Below are positions 47,631 to 56,799 of a stretch of DNA of 64,000 bases, one piece after another. The DNA lies in NCBI RefSeq assembly GCF_900636535.1, contig NZ_LR134289.1:1364001-1428000 (forward strand), written 5' to 3'. This stretch comes from Chryseobacterium gleum. GTDB lineage: Bacteria > Bacteroidota > Bacteroidia > Flavobacteriales > Weeksellaceae. The notes beneath the pieces are model-generated. The model worked only from the letters and a program-made list of their open reading frames with translations, was not told the DNA's origin and made no database searches. Numbering within the stretch: position 1 is the stretch's first letter; every line of letters starts with the position of its first letter. A program made the translations under genes and the position numbers.

Positions 47631-49220
47631 ATGAGCAATTCGAACAAACATGCATATTTCATCGGAGGTGGATTGGCAAGTCTTGCCGGTGCCGTATATC
47701 TGTTAGAAGACGGAGACTTTAAAGGCGAAAACATTCACATCATTGAAGCCCTGCCGATTTTGGGTGGTAGCAACGATGGTGCGGGAACTAAAGAAAAAGG
47801 ATTTATTTGTCGTGGCGGGCGTATGCTCAACGAAGAAACCTATGAAAACTTTTGGGAATTAACATCCCGTATTCCTTCTCTGGATGTCCCGAACATTTCC
47901 GTAAAAGACGAAATTCTGGCATTTGACCACGCGAATCCGACAAATGCAAAAGCGCGGTTGATTGACAAGAACGGAAACATTTTACCCGTAACGGATATGG
48001 GTTTCAACACTCAGGACCGGATGAAATTTGTGAAATTGTTTTTTGCCGATGAAAATGATTTAGACAACATTACCATTCGTGATTGGTTTGACGACCATTT
48101 TTTTACGACCAACTTCTGGTATATGTGGCAAACCACTTTCGCCTGGCAGGAATGGAGCAGCATTTTTGAATTTCAACGCTATATGAAACGTATGCTGTTG
48201 GAATTTTCAAGAATCGAAACACTCGAAGGGGTTACCAGAACACCATACAACCAATATGAATCCGTTATCTTACCGGTGAAGGCATTTTTGGATCAGCACA
48301 AAGTGGACTTTTCATTAAGAAAAACCGTTACCGATTTGGATTTTGCCGATGATGATGGCATTACCGTAACGGGAATAGAATGCATCAATGCAGAAGGAAA
48401 AACAGAGAAAATAACTGTGAAGGAAGGCGATTTGGTATTCTTTACCAACGGATGTATTACAGACAATTCTAATAACGGCGATTATAATACGCCTGCAAAA
48501 TATTTGCCGTTAAATCCGCCAAGTTTTGCACTATGGCGTAAAATTGCCAACAAGAAACCCGGCAAATTGGGTAACCCAGACCCGTTCTTTACAAAACCGG
48601 ACGAGACAAAATGGTATTCTTTCACACCAACATTCAAAGGAAATAAATTTCTGAAACTTATTGAAGAATACACTGGCAACAAGCCGGGCAGCGGAGCTTT
48701 GATGACATTTAAAGATTCATCGTGGCGAATGTCAATTGTGGTGGCTGCACAACCGCATTTCAAAGCGCAAGGCGATGATACTACCATTCTTTGGGGCTAC
48801 GGATTATATCCAGATGCAGTGGGAGATTATGTGAAAAAGCCGATGATTGATTGCACGGGTGAAGAAATTTTGACAGAGTTGATTCATCATTTGCATTTTG
48901 AAAAACACGAACAGGAAATAAAAGATAGCGTTATCAATGTTATTCCGTGTATGATGCCTTACATCGATGCGTTGTTTCAACCAAGAGCTAAAAAAGACCG
49001 CCCTGCAGTTGTTCCTGAAGGCAGCACCAACCTAGCAATGATTAGTCAGTTTGTAGAAATACCGGAAGATATGGTATTCACAGAAGAATATTCGGTTCGT
49101 GCAGCACGCATCGCGGTATATACCCTACTCGGTCTCGATAAAAAAGTAACTCCAGTAACGGAACACTGGAAAAAACCAGACGTGTTGGCAAAAGCCATCC
49201 ACACCTCTTACAGAAATTAA
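47631..49220 (+). CDS. ohyA: Oleate hydratase, GGRM type
   Basis: 529 aa. FAD motif 'IGGGLASLAGAVYLLEDG'; then 'GGSNDGAG' and the active-site loop 'RGGRMLNEETYENFWEL', where Met 65 stands in place of the Glu of the usual GGRE. The conserved tyrosine motif 'YNQYESVI' is present. Hydratases add water to cis-9 double bonds of free unsaturated fatty acids, giving 10-hydroxy acids, with FAD as a structural cofactor. The GGRM form is known from monomeric Rhodococcus-type enzymes. A second hydratase of the GGRE form lies 3.8 kb downstream, so the two may differ in substrate. Confidence 0.9.
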   Translation: MSNSNKHAYFIGGGLASLAGAVYLLEDGDFKGENIHIIEALPILGGSNDGAGTKEKGFICRGGRMLNEETYENFWELTSRIPSLDVPNISVKDEILAFDHANPTNAKARLIDKNGNILPVTDMGFNTQDRMKFVKLFFADENDLDNITIRDWFDDHFFTTNFWYMWQTTFAWQEWSSIFEFQRYMKRMLLEFSRIETLEGVTRTPYNQYESVILPVKAFLDQHKVDFSLRKTVTDLDFADDDGITVTGIECINAEGKTEKITVKEGDLVFFTNGCITDNSNNGDYNTPAKYLPLNPPSFALWRKIANKKPGKLGNPDPFFTKPDETKWYSFTPTFKGNKFLKLIEEYTGNKPGSGALMTFKDSSWRMSIVVAAQPHFKAQGDDTTILWGYGLYPDAVGDYVKKPMIDCTGEEILTELIHHLHFEKHEQEIKDSVINVIPCMMPYIDALFQPRAKKDRPAVVPEGSTNLAMISQFVEIPEDMVFTEEYSVRAARIAVYTLLGLDKKVTPVTEHWKKPDVLAKAIHTSYRN

Positions 49221-49234
49221 AAATAAAAAAAGAG

Positions 49235-49274
49235 CTGCCTTTACACTTTATCGAAGTTCTTTATTGCTAAAGGC
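49235..49274 (+). terminator. Possible terminator after the first oleate hydratase
   Basis: TGCCTTTA ... TAAAGGCA, an 8-bp perfect stem with a long loop, then 'TATCTCTCTTTAATC'. A weak U tract makes it a moderate candidate. Confidence 0.45.
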
Positions 49275-49390
49275 ATATCTCTCTTTAATCTATAAAAGAT
49301 TGTCTATAATAACCAATTTATCTAACTTTATTCTGCTCTTGCTTTTGTCAAGGGCAGAATATTTATTTTTAAACAAAACCAACCGACTCT

Positions 49391-50350
49391 ATGGCAAAAC
49401 AAACATCAGGATATATAAACAGGAAGAAAATTGCCAACTCAGGTACGCACAATCTTTTTTATGAATTATTCGAACCAATAAATGAACCTCCAAAGGCTAC
49501 ACTCCTTATACTACACGGGATGCAGGAGCATAGCGGTCGTTATAAAAATTTTGCGGAATATCTGGCGAAGAACGGTTTTGCAGTTCTATTATATGACCAT
49601 CTCGGACACGGAAAAACGGCGGAAAATCGGGAAGAACTTGGCTATTTTCAAAAAGAAAATCCCAAGCAGCAACTGATAGACGATGCCGCAACGATGGCAG
49701 CATTTTTAGAAAACAACTACCCTAACATTTCTCACTTTTTACTGGGGCATTCTATGGGGTCTTTCATTGCAAGATGCTTACTTCAGAATCAGAAAGATGT
49801 TTTTAAAGGAGCGGTCATCGTAGGAACGGGCGGAAAAATCAACGGAATCGGTTTGGCTAAATTTTTCCTGTCCATCAACAATATTATTACTCCAAAACAC
49901 CGGAGCAAATTCATCAACAGAACTTTTTCAAAAATTATTAATCAACATTTTAAAGGCGAGAAAGATGGCGACCTTACCAGTTGGCTGAGCCTCAGCAAAT
50001 CCAACCGGGAATCATTTTGCAGGGACAGCCTATGCGGAGTACCTTTTACCAATAATGGTTTTTACGCATTAGTTTCTCTAAATCAACAGGCAACGGAAAG
50101 AAAATGGGCAGAAAGAATACCAAAAGAATTTCCCTTTCTTTTTGTAAGCGGAGCTGATGATCCGATAGGAGACTTCGGAAAAGGTGTGGAAAAAACGGTA
50201 GCGCAAATGCAAGAAGATGGTTTTACAGATGTTAAAACAAAAATCTATCTTGACATGCGGCACGAAATACTTAATGAGGATATTAAAGAATATGTATATG
50301 AAGATATAAGGGATTGGCTCAATAAAAAAATACAGCAATTGGAAAAGTAG
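49391..50350 (+). CDS. Alpha/beta hydrolase, monoglyceride-lipase-like
   Basis: 319 aa. 'LLILHGMQEHSGRYKNFAEY' is the hallmark opening of lysophospholipase/monoacylglycerol lipases, followed by 'LYDHLGHGKT', the nucleophile elbow 'LLGHSMGSFIAR' (Ser 121), Asp in 'FVSGADDPIGDFG' and His in 'LDMRHEILNE', a full triad. No signal peptide, so cytoplasmic. It could release free fatty acids for the hydratases on either side. Followed 36 bp later by the MlaE-like gene. Confidence 0.88.
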   Translation: MAKQTSGYINRKKIANSGTHNLFYELFEPINEPPKATLLILHGMQEHSGRYKNFAEYLAKNGFAVLLYDHLGHGKTAENREELGYFQKENPKQQLIDDAATMAAFLENNYPNISHFLLGHSMGSFIARCLLQNQKDVFKGAVIVGTGGKINGIGLAKFFLSINNIITPKHRSKFINRTFSKIINQHFKGEKDGDLTSWLSLSKSNRESFCRDSLCGVPFTNNGFYALVSLNQQATERKWAERIPKEFPFLFVSGADDPIGDFGKGVEKTVAQMQEDGFTDVKTKIYLDMRHEILNEDIKEYVYEDIRDWLNKKIQQLEK

Positions 50351-50386
50351 ACTAAAAATATTTTAATTTTAAAAAATAATTTATTA

Positions 50387-51148
50387 ATGATTAAAATACG
50401 TAGTTTTTTACAGGAAACAGGCAATATCGCGCAGTTTACCAAAAATTACTTTTTATTAGGCTTCCGCCCGCCATATGAAATAAAGGAACTGCTTGCACAA
50501 TGCTATCTCATAGGTTACAAATCTTTGGGGCTTATTTCCATGACAGGCTTTATTATCGGTTTGGTCCTTACGATGCAGTTGCGGCCAAGCCTCGTACGCT
50601 ATGGTGTGGAATCCCAGCTGCCTGTAATGGTAGGTATCGCCATAATCCGTGAAATAGCACCTGTAATCGCCGCTCTCATCTTTGCAGGTAAAATTGCAAG
50701 TAGCATCGGGGCAGAGCTGGGCTCTATGCGGGTTACCGAACAGATAGATGCGATGGAAGTAAGCGGTACGCACCCTTTTAAATACCTTGTTGCCACACGT
50801 GTCCTGGCGACAACATTTATGCTCCCCGTACTTATCATTCTGGCGGATGCCATTTCACTATATGGTGCCTGGATAGGTGTTAACATTGGCGGGACGACAA
50901 GCCTGTCGCTTTTCTATTCACAGGTTTTTGACTCCTTGGATTTCAGTGACATCATCCCTGCTTTCATCAAAAGCTTTTTTTTCGGTTTTGCAGTGGGAAT
51001 CGTGGGTGCCTATAAAGGCTATAATGCAGTAAAAGGAACACGGGGCGTGGGGAACGCCGCCAATTCAGCGGTCGTACTCTCCTCTATCCTTATCTTCGTC
51101 TTGGACCTGATTGCGGTACAGATAACAGGCATTCTCGGGTATAATTAA
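50387..51148 (+). CDS. mlaE: MlaE-family ABC lipid transport permease
   Basis: 253 aa. Family blocks: 'GLISMTGFIIGLVLTMQLRP', 'VGIAIIREIAPVIAALIFAG', 'ASSIGAELGSMRVTEQIDAM' and 'FFGFAVGIVGAYKGYNAVKG'. Inner-membrane part of an MCE lipid transporter moving phospholipids or fatty acids. Ten bp before the ATPase gene, four genes in a row with mlaF and mlaD. The location between two fatty-acid hydratases suggests fatty acid import, which is inferred. Confidence 0.92.
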   Translation: MIKIRSFLQETGNIAQFTKNYFLLGFRPPYEIKELLAQCYLIGYKSLGLISMTGFIIGLVLTMQLRPSLVRYGVESQLPVMVGIAIIREIAPVIAALIFAGKIASSIGAELGSMRVTEQIDAMEVSGTHPFKYLVATRVLATTFMLPVLIILADAISLYGAWIGVNIGGTTSLSLFYSQVFDSLDFSDIIPAFIKSFFFGFAVGIVGAYKGYNAVKGTRGVGNAANSAVVLSSILIFVLDLIAVQITGILGYN

Positions 51149-51157
51149 ATCATCATT

Positions 51158-51925
51158 ATGGCGGAAACAAAAACAGCAGCAAACTACAATAATGACAATG
51201 GACCGGCCATCGTCATTGAAGATATTTATAAAAGCTTTGGTGAAAAAAAAGTGCTTAATGGTTTTAACCTAACGGTCAATAAGAACGAAAATGTTGTAGT
51301 TCTCGGAAAATCAGGCACGGGAAAATCTGTTCTTATCAAATGTATCGTCAGGCTTTTAACACCAGATAGCGGTAGGATAATGATTTCCGGACAGGATATT
51401 GTGCAATTGGAAAATCAAGAGCTGGATAAGGCACGCTCAAAAATAGGTTTTCTTTTTCAGGGAAATGCCATCTATGATTCTATGACCATCCGCGAAAATC
51501 TGGAATTCCCTTTAAGAAGACGGTGGTTCCGGCTGAAGCAGGATGAAATTGACGCACGGGTTGAAGAAGCACTCGATAGTGTGGGGCTTAAACATACCGT
51601 AGACCTTATGCCATCCGAATTGTCGGGAGGGATGCTGAAAAGAATAGCTCTGGCACGTACTGTCATCCTTAAGCCGGAAATCATCCTTTATGATGAACCT
51701 ACCACCGGACTCGATACGGTAACAGCAAAAGAAATTGACAGCCTCATAATGGATATACATAAAAAATACAAAACATCATCTATAATTATCTCACACGATA
51801 TGAACTGTGTGAAAAATACGGCCGACAGAGTAGTCTTGCTGCTTGACGGAAAATGCTACGCACAAGGTACTTATCAGGAATTTGAAAGTTCTGATGACGA
51901 AAATATTAAACAATTTTTTGATTAA
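51158..51925 (+). CDS. mlaF: MlaF-type ABC ATPase
   Basis: 255 aa. Walker A 'GKSGTGKS' (50-57), Q-loop 'GFLFQGNAIYDSMTIREN', signature 'LSGGMLKRIALAR', Walker B 'ILYDEPTTGLDT' and 'SIIISHDMNCV' H-loop. The 'IYDSMT' and 'LSGGM.KR' forms are typical of MCE-system ATPases. Three bp before mlaD. Confidence 0.93.
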   Translation: MAETKTAANYNNDNGPAIVIEDIYKSFGEKKVLNGFNLTVNKNENVVVLGKSGTGKSVLIKCIVRLLTPDSGRIMISGQDIVQLENQELDKARSKIGFLFQGNAIYDSMTIRENLEFPLRRRWFRLKQDEIDARVEEALDSVGLKHTVDLMPSELSGGMLKRIALARTVILKPEIILYDEPTTGLDTVTAKEIDSLIMDIHKKYKTSSIIISHDMNCVKNTADRVVLLLDGKCYAQGTYQEFESSDDENIKQFFD

Positions 51926-51928
51926 AAT

Positions 51929-52927
51929 ATGAATAAAAATAATATCAAGCTCGGCTTATTTGTAATTTCGGGGTTTATACTTATGATGGCTGTTTTCTTT
52001 TACATCGGCAGCGGTTCAGGCATTTTTACCAGCAAATTTGAGCTCAGGGCAAGATTCAAAAACTCCAATGGACTCAGAGAAGGAAGCAATGTGCTATTTT
52101 CAGGGATGCAGGCAGGTTCTGTAAAGTCAGTAAAATTGTCCGGAAGGGATGATATAGAGGTCATTATGCTTATAGACAAAGATATTGCAAAGCATATAGA
52201 CAATAATGCCAAAGCCTCGATTGGAACAGAAGGCATTATCGGCAATGCGGTGGTCAATATTTTGCCTTACGGTAGGCCGGGCAGACCAGTGCAGGAAAAA
52301 GAATATCTCACGGCAGATACCAAACCGGGTGTGGATGAAATACTCAACACGCTATCGGCAAGCAACAACAATATACAGGATATATCCAAATCTCTTAAAA
52401 ACACTGTGCATAAAATTGACAGCAGCCAGATTTTAAAATTAATTAATGACAAGGCGTTTGCCGAAAACTTAAAATTATCCATCCTGAAAATACGCCAAAG
52501 CACGGAAAATATAGAAAACCTGAGCAGTACTGCAGAAGCCATCATTACGTCTACACGCCAAGGAAAAGGAGCAACTGGGCTTCTCCTTGCCAACAAAGAT
52601 TTTGAGTCCCAGCTTAAGCAGACTTTCAATAACGTCAATGCCGCCAGCAATAATCTTAATACAGTAAGCAATGAACTTATCATAGTTGGTAAAAACCTGC
52701 AGGCATTCAGTAAAAATATAGAAAATGGAAAAGGACCGATAAATGCCCTTATCACTGATACCGTTCTTACAAAAAACATCAATAACAGCCTTTACAATAT
52801 CGAAAAGGGAACCGAAGGCTTCAACCAGAATATGGAGGCTCTGAAGCATAATTTTCTCTTCAGAGGTTACTTCCGCAAGCAGGAAAAAAAGAAAAAGGAA
52901 GCCGAAAAACAGAATCTCCAAAGATAA
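51929..52927 (+). CDS. mlaD: MlaD-type MCE-domain protein
   Basis: 332 aa. An N-terminal membrane helix ('LFVISGFILMMAVFFYIGSG') anchors it to the inner membrane; an MCE domain follows ('RFKNSNGLREGSNVLFSGMQ', 'AGSVKSVKL', 'IGTEGIIGNAVVNILPYG'), then a long coiled-coil tail ('ISKSLKNTVHKID', 'QTFNNVNAASNNLNTVSNEL') and a basic end. Forms the periplasmic ring with mlaE/mlaF. No mlaB or mlaC gene is present here. About 125 bp before the second hydratase. Confidence 0.9.
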   Translation: MNKNNIKLGLFVISGFILMMAVFFYIGSGSGIFTSKFELRARFKNSNGLREGSNVLFSGMQAGSVKSVKLSGRDDIEVIMLIDKDIAKHIDNNAKASIGTEGIIGNAVVNILPYGRPGRPVQEKEYLTADTKPGVDEILNTLSASNNNIQDISKSLKNTVHKIDSSQILKLINDKAFAENLKLSILKIRQSTENIENLSSTAEAIITSTRQGKGATGLLLANKDFESQLKQTFNNVNAASNNLNTVSNELIIVGKNLQAFSKNIENGKGPINALITDTVLTKNINNSLYNIEKGTEGFNQNMEALKHNFLFRGYFRKQEKKKKEAEKQNLQR

Positions 52928-53019
52928 TATTATTGGAATATCAGCATATACAATTAGAATTTTGGGATATATAAAGTGAAAGCAATATGTGTAACTTTAT
53001 TAAATAAAAACAAGGTTAT

Positions 53020-53048
53020 TTTATCATATATTATAAACTAAAAAATTC
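53020..53048 (+). promoter_or_regulatory. Leader motif shared by both oleate hydratase genes (copy 2)
   Basis: TTTATCATATA then ATAAACTAAAAAA, 34 bp before the ATG of the second hydratase; partner of 47596-47622. Confidence 0.5.
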
Positions 53049-53053
53049 TAATT

Positions 53054-54823
53054 ATGTATTACAGTAATGGAAATTACGAAGCATTTGCCCGCCCGAAAAA
53101 ACCGGCAAATATTGAACAGAAATCTGCCGTTCTTATCGGTTCGGGATTAGCTTCATTGGCTGCTGCAGCTTTTTTGATACGCGATGCGCAAATGGAAGGA
53201 AACAAAATCCGTATTCTGGAAGAATTAGCTTTACCCGGTGGCAGTATGGACGGCATCTGGAATGAGCAGAAAGGCTACATCATACGAGGCGGACGGGAAA
53301 TGGAAACACATTTCGAAACCCTTTGGGATTTGTTCCGCTCGATACCCTCATTAGAAACGGAAGGCGTTTCCGTACTGGACGAATATTATTGGCTCAATAA
53401 AGAAGACCCTAGCTTTTCCCACGCCCGTGTTATCGAAAACCGTGGAGAAAGACTGCCCACGGATGGTAAGCTTACCCTGTCCCAGAAAGCCATCCACGAA
53501 CTTATAGCGCTGGTTCTTCTTCCTGAAGAAAAACTACAGGATGTACAGATAGACCAGGTATTTACAGAAGAATTTTTCCAATCCAACTTTTGGACATACT
53601 GGGCTACGATGTTCGCATTCGAACCTTGGGCAAGTGCGATGGAAATGCGCCGATATGTTCTTCGTTTCATCCATCACGTTGGCAGCGTAGCAGATATGTC
53701 CTCATTACGCTTCACGAAATACAACCAATATGAATCACTGATTCGTCCGTTGGTAAGCTACCTTGAGTCCCACGGTGTTACCTTCCAGTATAATAGCCAG
53801 GTTCAGAACATACTTGTAGAAAATGAAAACGGCAAAAAAGTAGCGAAGAAAATCGAATATATTAAGGATGGCAATGCAGAAAGCATCAGCCTGACCGAAA
53901 ACGACCTGGTGTTTGTTACCAACGGCTCCATTACCGAAAGCAGTACATACGGTGACAATCATAACCCTGCTCCTGTTGCTGACGGCATTGGCGGAAGTTG
54001 GCAACTTTGGCAGAATCTGGCAGACCAGGATGATGCCTTTGGAAAACCCGAAAAGTTCTACAAAAACATTCCCGAAGCCAACTGGGTAATCTCCGGAAGC
54101 ATTACCTTCTTCGACGAAAAAGTGATTCCGTATATAGAAAAAATAACAAAAAAAGACCCAAGAAGCGGTTCTATAGTGACTAGCGGACCTGTCACAATAA
54201 ACGATTCTAACTGGTGGTATGGCTTTTCCATCAGCAGACAGCCCCACTTCAAGGCTCAGAAAAAAAATGAAGTAATTGTTTGGGTTTATGGGTTGTATTC
54301 TCATAAACCAGGAAATTATATCCAAAAGAAAATTACGGAAGCCACGGGGATAGAGCTTTGCAAAGAATTTTTATACCATATTGGTGTTCCTGAAAATGAA
54401 ATTGCAGAAATTGCACAAGCTGCCAACAGCATCCCTTGCCGTATGCCTTATATCACATCTTACTTTATGCCTCGTGCATTGGGAGACCGCCCATTGGTGG
54501 TTCCAGAGGGTTCTGTGAACCTTGCTTTTATCGGTAATTTTGCCGAAACTGGAAAAGACACCGTATTCACGACCGAATATTCCGTGCGTACAGCAATGGA
54601 GGCAGTTTACACCCTTTTGGATGTAGACAGAGGTGTCCCAGAAGTTTTTGCTTCTTCATATGACATCAGGGTACTGCTGAAATCCATCTATCACCTTAAT
54701 GACAATAAAAACCTAAATGAAATTGAATTTCCTTGGTTGATTTCAATCCTTGAAAAATATGGTGTCAAGAAAATAGAAGGTACTTATGTTGAAGAGATTT
54801 TAAAAGAAGCTAAGTTGTTATAA
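53054..54823 (+). CDS. ohyA: Oleate hydratase, GGRE type
   Basis: 589 aa. FAD motif '[20 protein letters not shown]', 'PGGSMDGIW' and the catalytic loop '[19 protein letters not shown]' with Glu 82 equal to the catalytic Glu of the Staphylococcus and Elizabethkingia enzymes; conserved Tyr in '[14 protein letters not shown]'. A C-terminal extension of ~40-50 residues ('[19 protein letters not shown]') is the usual membrane-contact end. Converts oleic and other unsaturated fatty acids to 10-hydroxy acids, a detoxification or modification step. Ends at a bidirectional terminator facing the 3-hydroxyacyl-CoA dehydrogenase. Confidence 0.93.
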   Translation: MYYSNGNYEAFARPKKPANIEQKSAVLIGSGLASLAAAAFLIRDAQMEGNKIRILEELALPGGSMDGIWNEQKGYIIRGGREMETHFETLWDLFRSIPSLETEGVSVLDEYYWLNKEDPSFSHARVIENRGERLPTDGKLTLSQKAIHELIALVLLPEEKLQDVQIDQVFTEEFFQSNFWTYWATMFAFEPWASAMEMRRYVLRFIHHVGSVADMSSLRFTKYNQYESLIRPLVSYLESHGVTFQYNSQVQNILVENENGKKVAKKIEYIKDGNAESISLTENDLVFVTNGSITESSTYGDNHNPAPVADGIGGSWQLWQNLADQDDAFGKPEKFYKNIPEANWVISGSITFFDEKVIPYIEKITKKDPRSGSIVTSGPVTINDSNWWYGFSISRQPHFKAQKKNEVIVWVYGLYSHKPGNYIQKKITEATGIELCKEFLYHIGVPENEIAEIAQAANSIPCRMPYITSYFMPRALGDRPLVVPEGSVNLAFIGNFAETGKDTVFTTEYSVRTAMEAVYTLLDVDRGVPEVFASSYDIRVLLKSIYHLNDNKNLNEIEFPWLISILEKYGVKKIEGTYVEEILKEAKLL

Positions 54824-54841
54824 GAGGTTGTTTTATACTTG

Positions 54842-54875
54842 AAAAACTCAGGATTTTAAAAATCCTGAGTTTTTT
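54842..54875. terminator. Bidirectional terminator between ohyA and the facing operon
   Basis: AAAAACTCAGGATTTT / AAAATCCTGAGTTTTT: a perfect long stem with A and T runs on both sides, 18 bp after the ohyA stop and 56 bp after the end of the convergent dehydrogenase gene. Confidence 0.93.
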
Positions 54876-54930
54876 ATGGTATTTATATTTATGGCTTCTT
54901 TCACTGTTTTCGATGAGAATTCAGGATACT

Positions 54931-56736
54931 TTAAGCTTTCAAAAAATCCTTGCTTTGCCATTCCGGATTAGGATATTTGTAAAAACCTTCGCCGGATTGC
55001 TGACCAAGTTTTCCTTTGTCGATAAGTTCGGCTTTTAGCTTTTCTGCTATTTTCTGTGTTAGTTCTCCCGGGATTTCTTTTAAGATGTTGTAATTGGTGT
55101 TCATCCCATTCAAATCTAAAATAGCCATTGGTCCAAAAGGAGCACCTGTTGCTATTCTCCAGGTTTTATCAATGGTTGCAGGATCGGCAACGTCATTCGC
55201 CCACAGTGCAAGGCCAGCCACCAAAAGCGGAATTAACAAAGAATCGAGAACGTAGCCCGATTTTTCCTTCTTCAGTTCCACGGGCAGCATAGCAATGGAT
55301 TTTGCAAACTCTACAATCTCGTTATAAACCATTGGGTCGGTTTGATCAGAACCCATTATTTCTGCCGTATTACGAACCATTATATGATTGGCAAAATGTA
55401 GATGGATGAATTTTTCCGGACGATCGGTAAATGTGCTTAATCTGCTCGGCAAAAGTGTGGATGAGTTGCTCGCAAAAATGGTTTTTTCCGGCGCGTGCTC
55501 AGAAGCTTTTTCCCAGAAATCTTTTTTGATATCGATGCTTTCCGGTACGGCTTCTATCAATAAATCAGCATCTTGTAAAGAAGCTTTCAAATCTGTCGAA
55601 TAAGTGAGATTATTTTTGGTATTTTCGATTTTTTCTTCATCAGCTTTCAGATAGTTCTTATATTCTTCAGCCAAGACATCAAAACGGTTTTTTGCCTTAT
55701 TTAAAGCTTCATCATTAACATCATAAACCGTGACTTCATAGCCGAAATAAGCGCACTGCACCGCAATCTGAAAACCGAGAACGCCACTTCCAGCCACCAC
55801 AACATTTTTAATACTGATTTTAGTTAAATCGGCTTCCGGCACTTTCAAAAAATCTGGACTTTGCCACGAAGGATTTGGATATTTGTAAAAGCCTTCGCCA
55901 GTAGAAATTCCCAGTTTATTTTGGTCAATGAAGGTTGATTTAAGTTTATTCAGCACAATCTTATCATCTGTTTTGCCCTTTTCTACTTGCAGTTTGTAAA
56001 TGTTGTATGGTGTCGTCAATCCGATAATATCATACAAAGCCATTGGTCCGTAAGGCGAACCAGTTCCCAGCATCCAGGTTTTGTCTATGGTTTCTGGCGT
56101 AGCATAATCGCCAATCCAAAGCTGCATTCCGGCATTCAGAAATGGATTTAATAAAGAATTGAGCACATATCCTGGAACTTCTTTTTTTACCAAAACAGGC
56201 ACCATCCCTATCGCCTTGGAAAAATCGACTATTTCCTCGGTTATTTTTTCGTCGGTTCCTGGATGTGGCATAATTTCCGCCGTATTTCGCAACCATATTT
56301 GATTGGCAAAATGCAGGTTAAGGTATTGAGCCGGCCTTCCTGTCACCTCAGCAAACTGACTTGGCAACAAGGTGGATGAATTACTTACAAAAATGGTTTT
56401 CTCCGGTGCAATTGCGGAGAGTTGTTTATAAAATTCCGTTTTTATTTTAATATCTTCTGGCACTGCTTCTATCAAAAGATCGGCATCTTTCACAGCAAAT
56501 GCCAAATCAGATGAATAGTGCAGTCTTTCCCTGGCTTTTGTAATTTGTTCTTCGGTGGCGCCAAGATCCTTTTTATGACTTTCGGCCAAGCCCTCGAACT
56601 TTGCTTTCGCCTTTTCCAGCACCTCATCGCTGATATCGTAAACCGTGGTTTCAAATCCGTGAATTGCTGTTTGAAAAGCAATTTGGAATCCTAAAACACC
56701 ACTTCCAGCTACCGTTACATTTTTTATTTTGCTCAT
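54931..56736 (-). CDS. Tandem-duplicated 3-hydroxyacyl-CoA dehydrogenase
   Basis: 601 aa made of two similar ~300-residue 3HAD units. Unit 1: NAD motif 'VAGSGVLGFQIA' (Gly 11-16), 'NSSTLLPS', catalytic His 142 and Glu 154 in 'LHFANQIWLRNTAEIM', and the C-terminal domain ending 'GEGFYKYPNPSWQSPDF'. Unit 2 repeats all of these from residue ~310 ('VAGSGVLGFQIAVQ', 'LHFANHIMVRNTAEIM', 'GEGFYKYPNPEWQSKDF'). Oxidises 3-hydroxyacyl-CoA with NAD+; the head-to-tail fusion would give an intramolecular dimer. Last gene of the DyP/catalase operon, 63 bp after the catalase gene. Confidence 0.9.
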   Translation of the reverse strand: MSKIKNVTVAGSGVLGFQIAFQTAIHGFETTVYDISDEVLEKAKAKFEGLAESHKKDLGATEEQITKARERLHYSSDLAFAVKDADLLIEAVPEDIKIKTEFYKQLSAIAPEKTIFVSNSSTLLPSQFAEVTGRPAQYLNLHFANQIWLRNTAEIMPHPGTDEKITEEIVDFSKAIGMVPVLVKKEVPGYVLNSLLNPFLNAGMQLWIGDYATPETIDKTWMLGTGSPYGPMALYDIIGLTTPYNIYKLQVEKGKTDDKIVLNKLKSTFIDQNKLGISTGEGFYKYPNPSWQSPDFLKVPEADLTKISIKNVVVAGSGVLGFQIAVQCAYFGYEVTVYDVNDEALNKAKNRFDVLAEEYKNYLKADEEKIENTKNNLTYSTDLKASLQDADLLIEAVPESIDIKKDFWEKASEHAPEKTIFASNSSTLLPSRLSTFTDRPEKFIHLHFANHIMVRNTAEIMGSDQTDPMVYNEIVEFAKSIAMLPVELKKEKSGYVLDSLLIPLLVAGLALWANDVADPATIDKTWRIATGAPFGPMAILDLNGMNTNYNILKEIPGELTQKIAEKLKAELIDKGKLGQQSGEGFYKYPNPEWQSKDFLKA

Positions 56737-56799
56737 AATTTTGGTTGATTTTTGGTAATAAACTTTACGGAACTAGGACTCAGCAATCTTCATTTTCAA

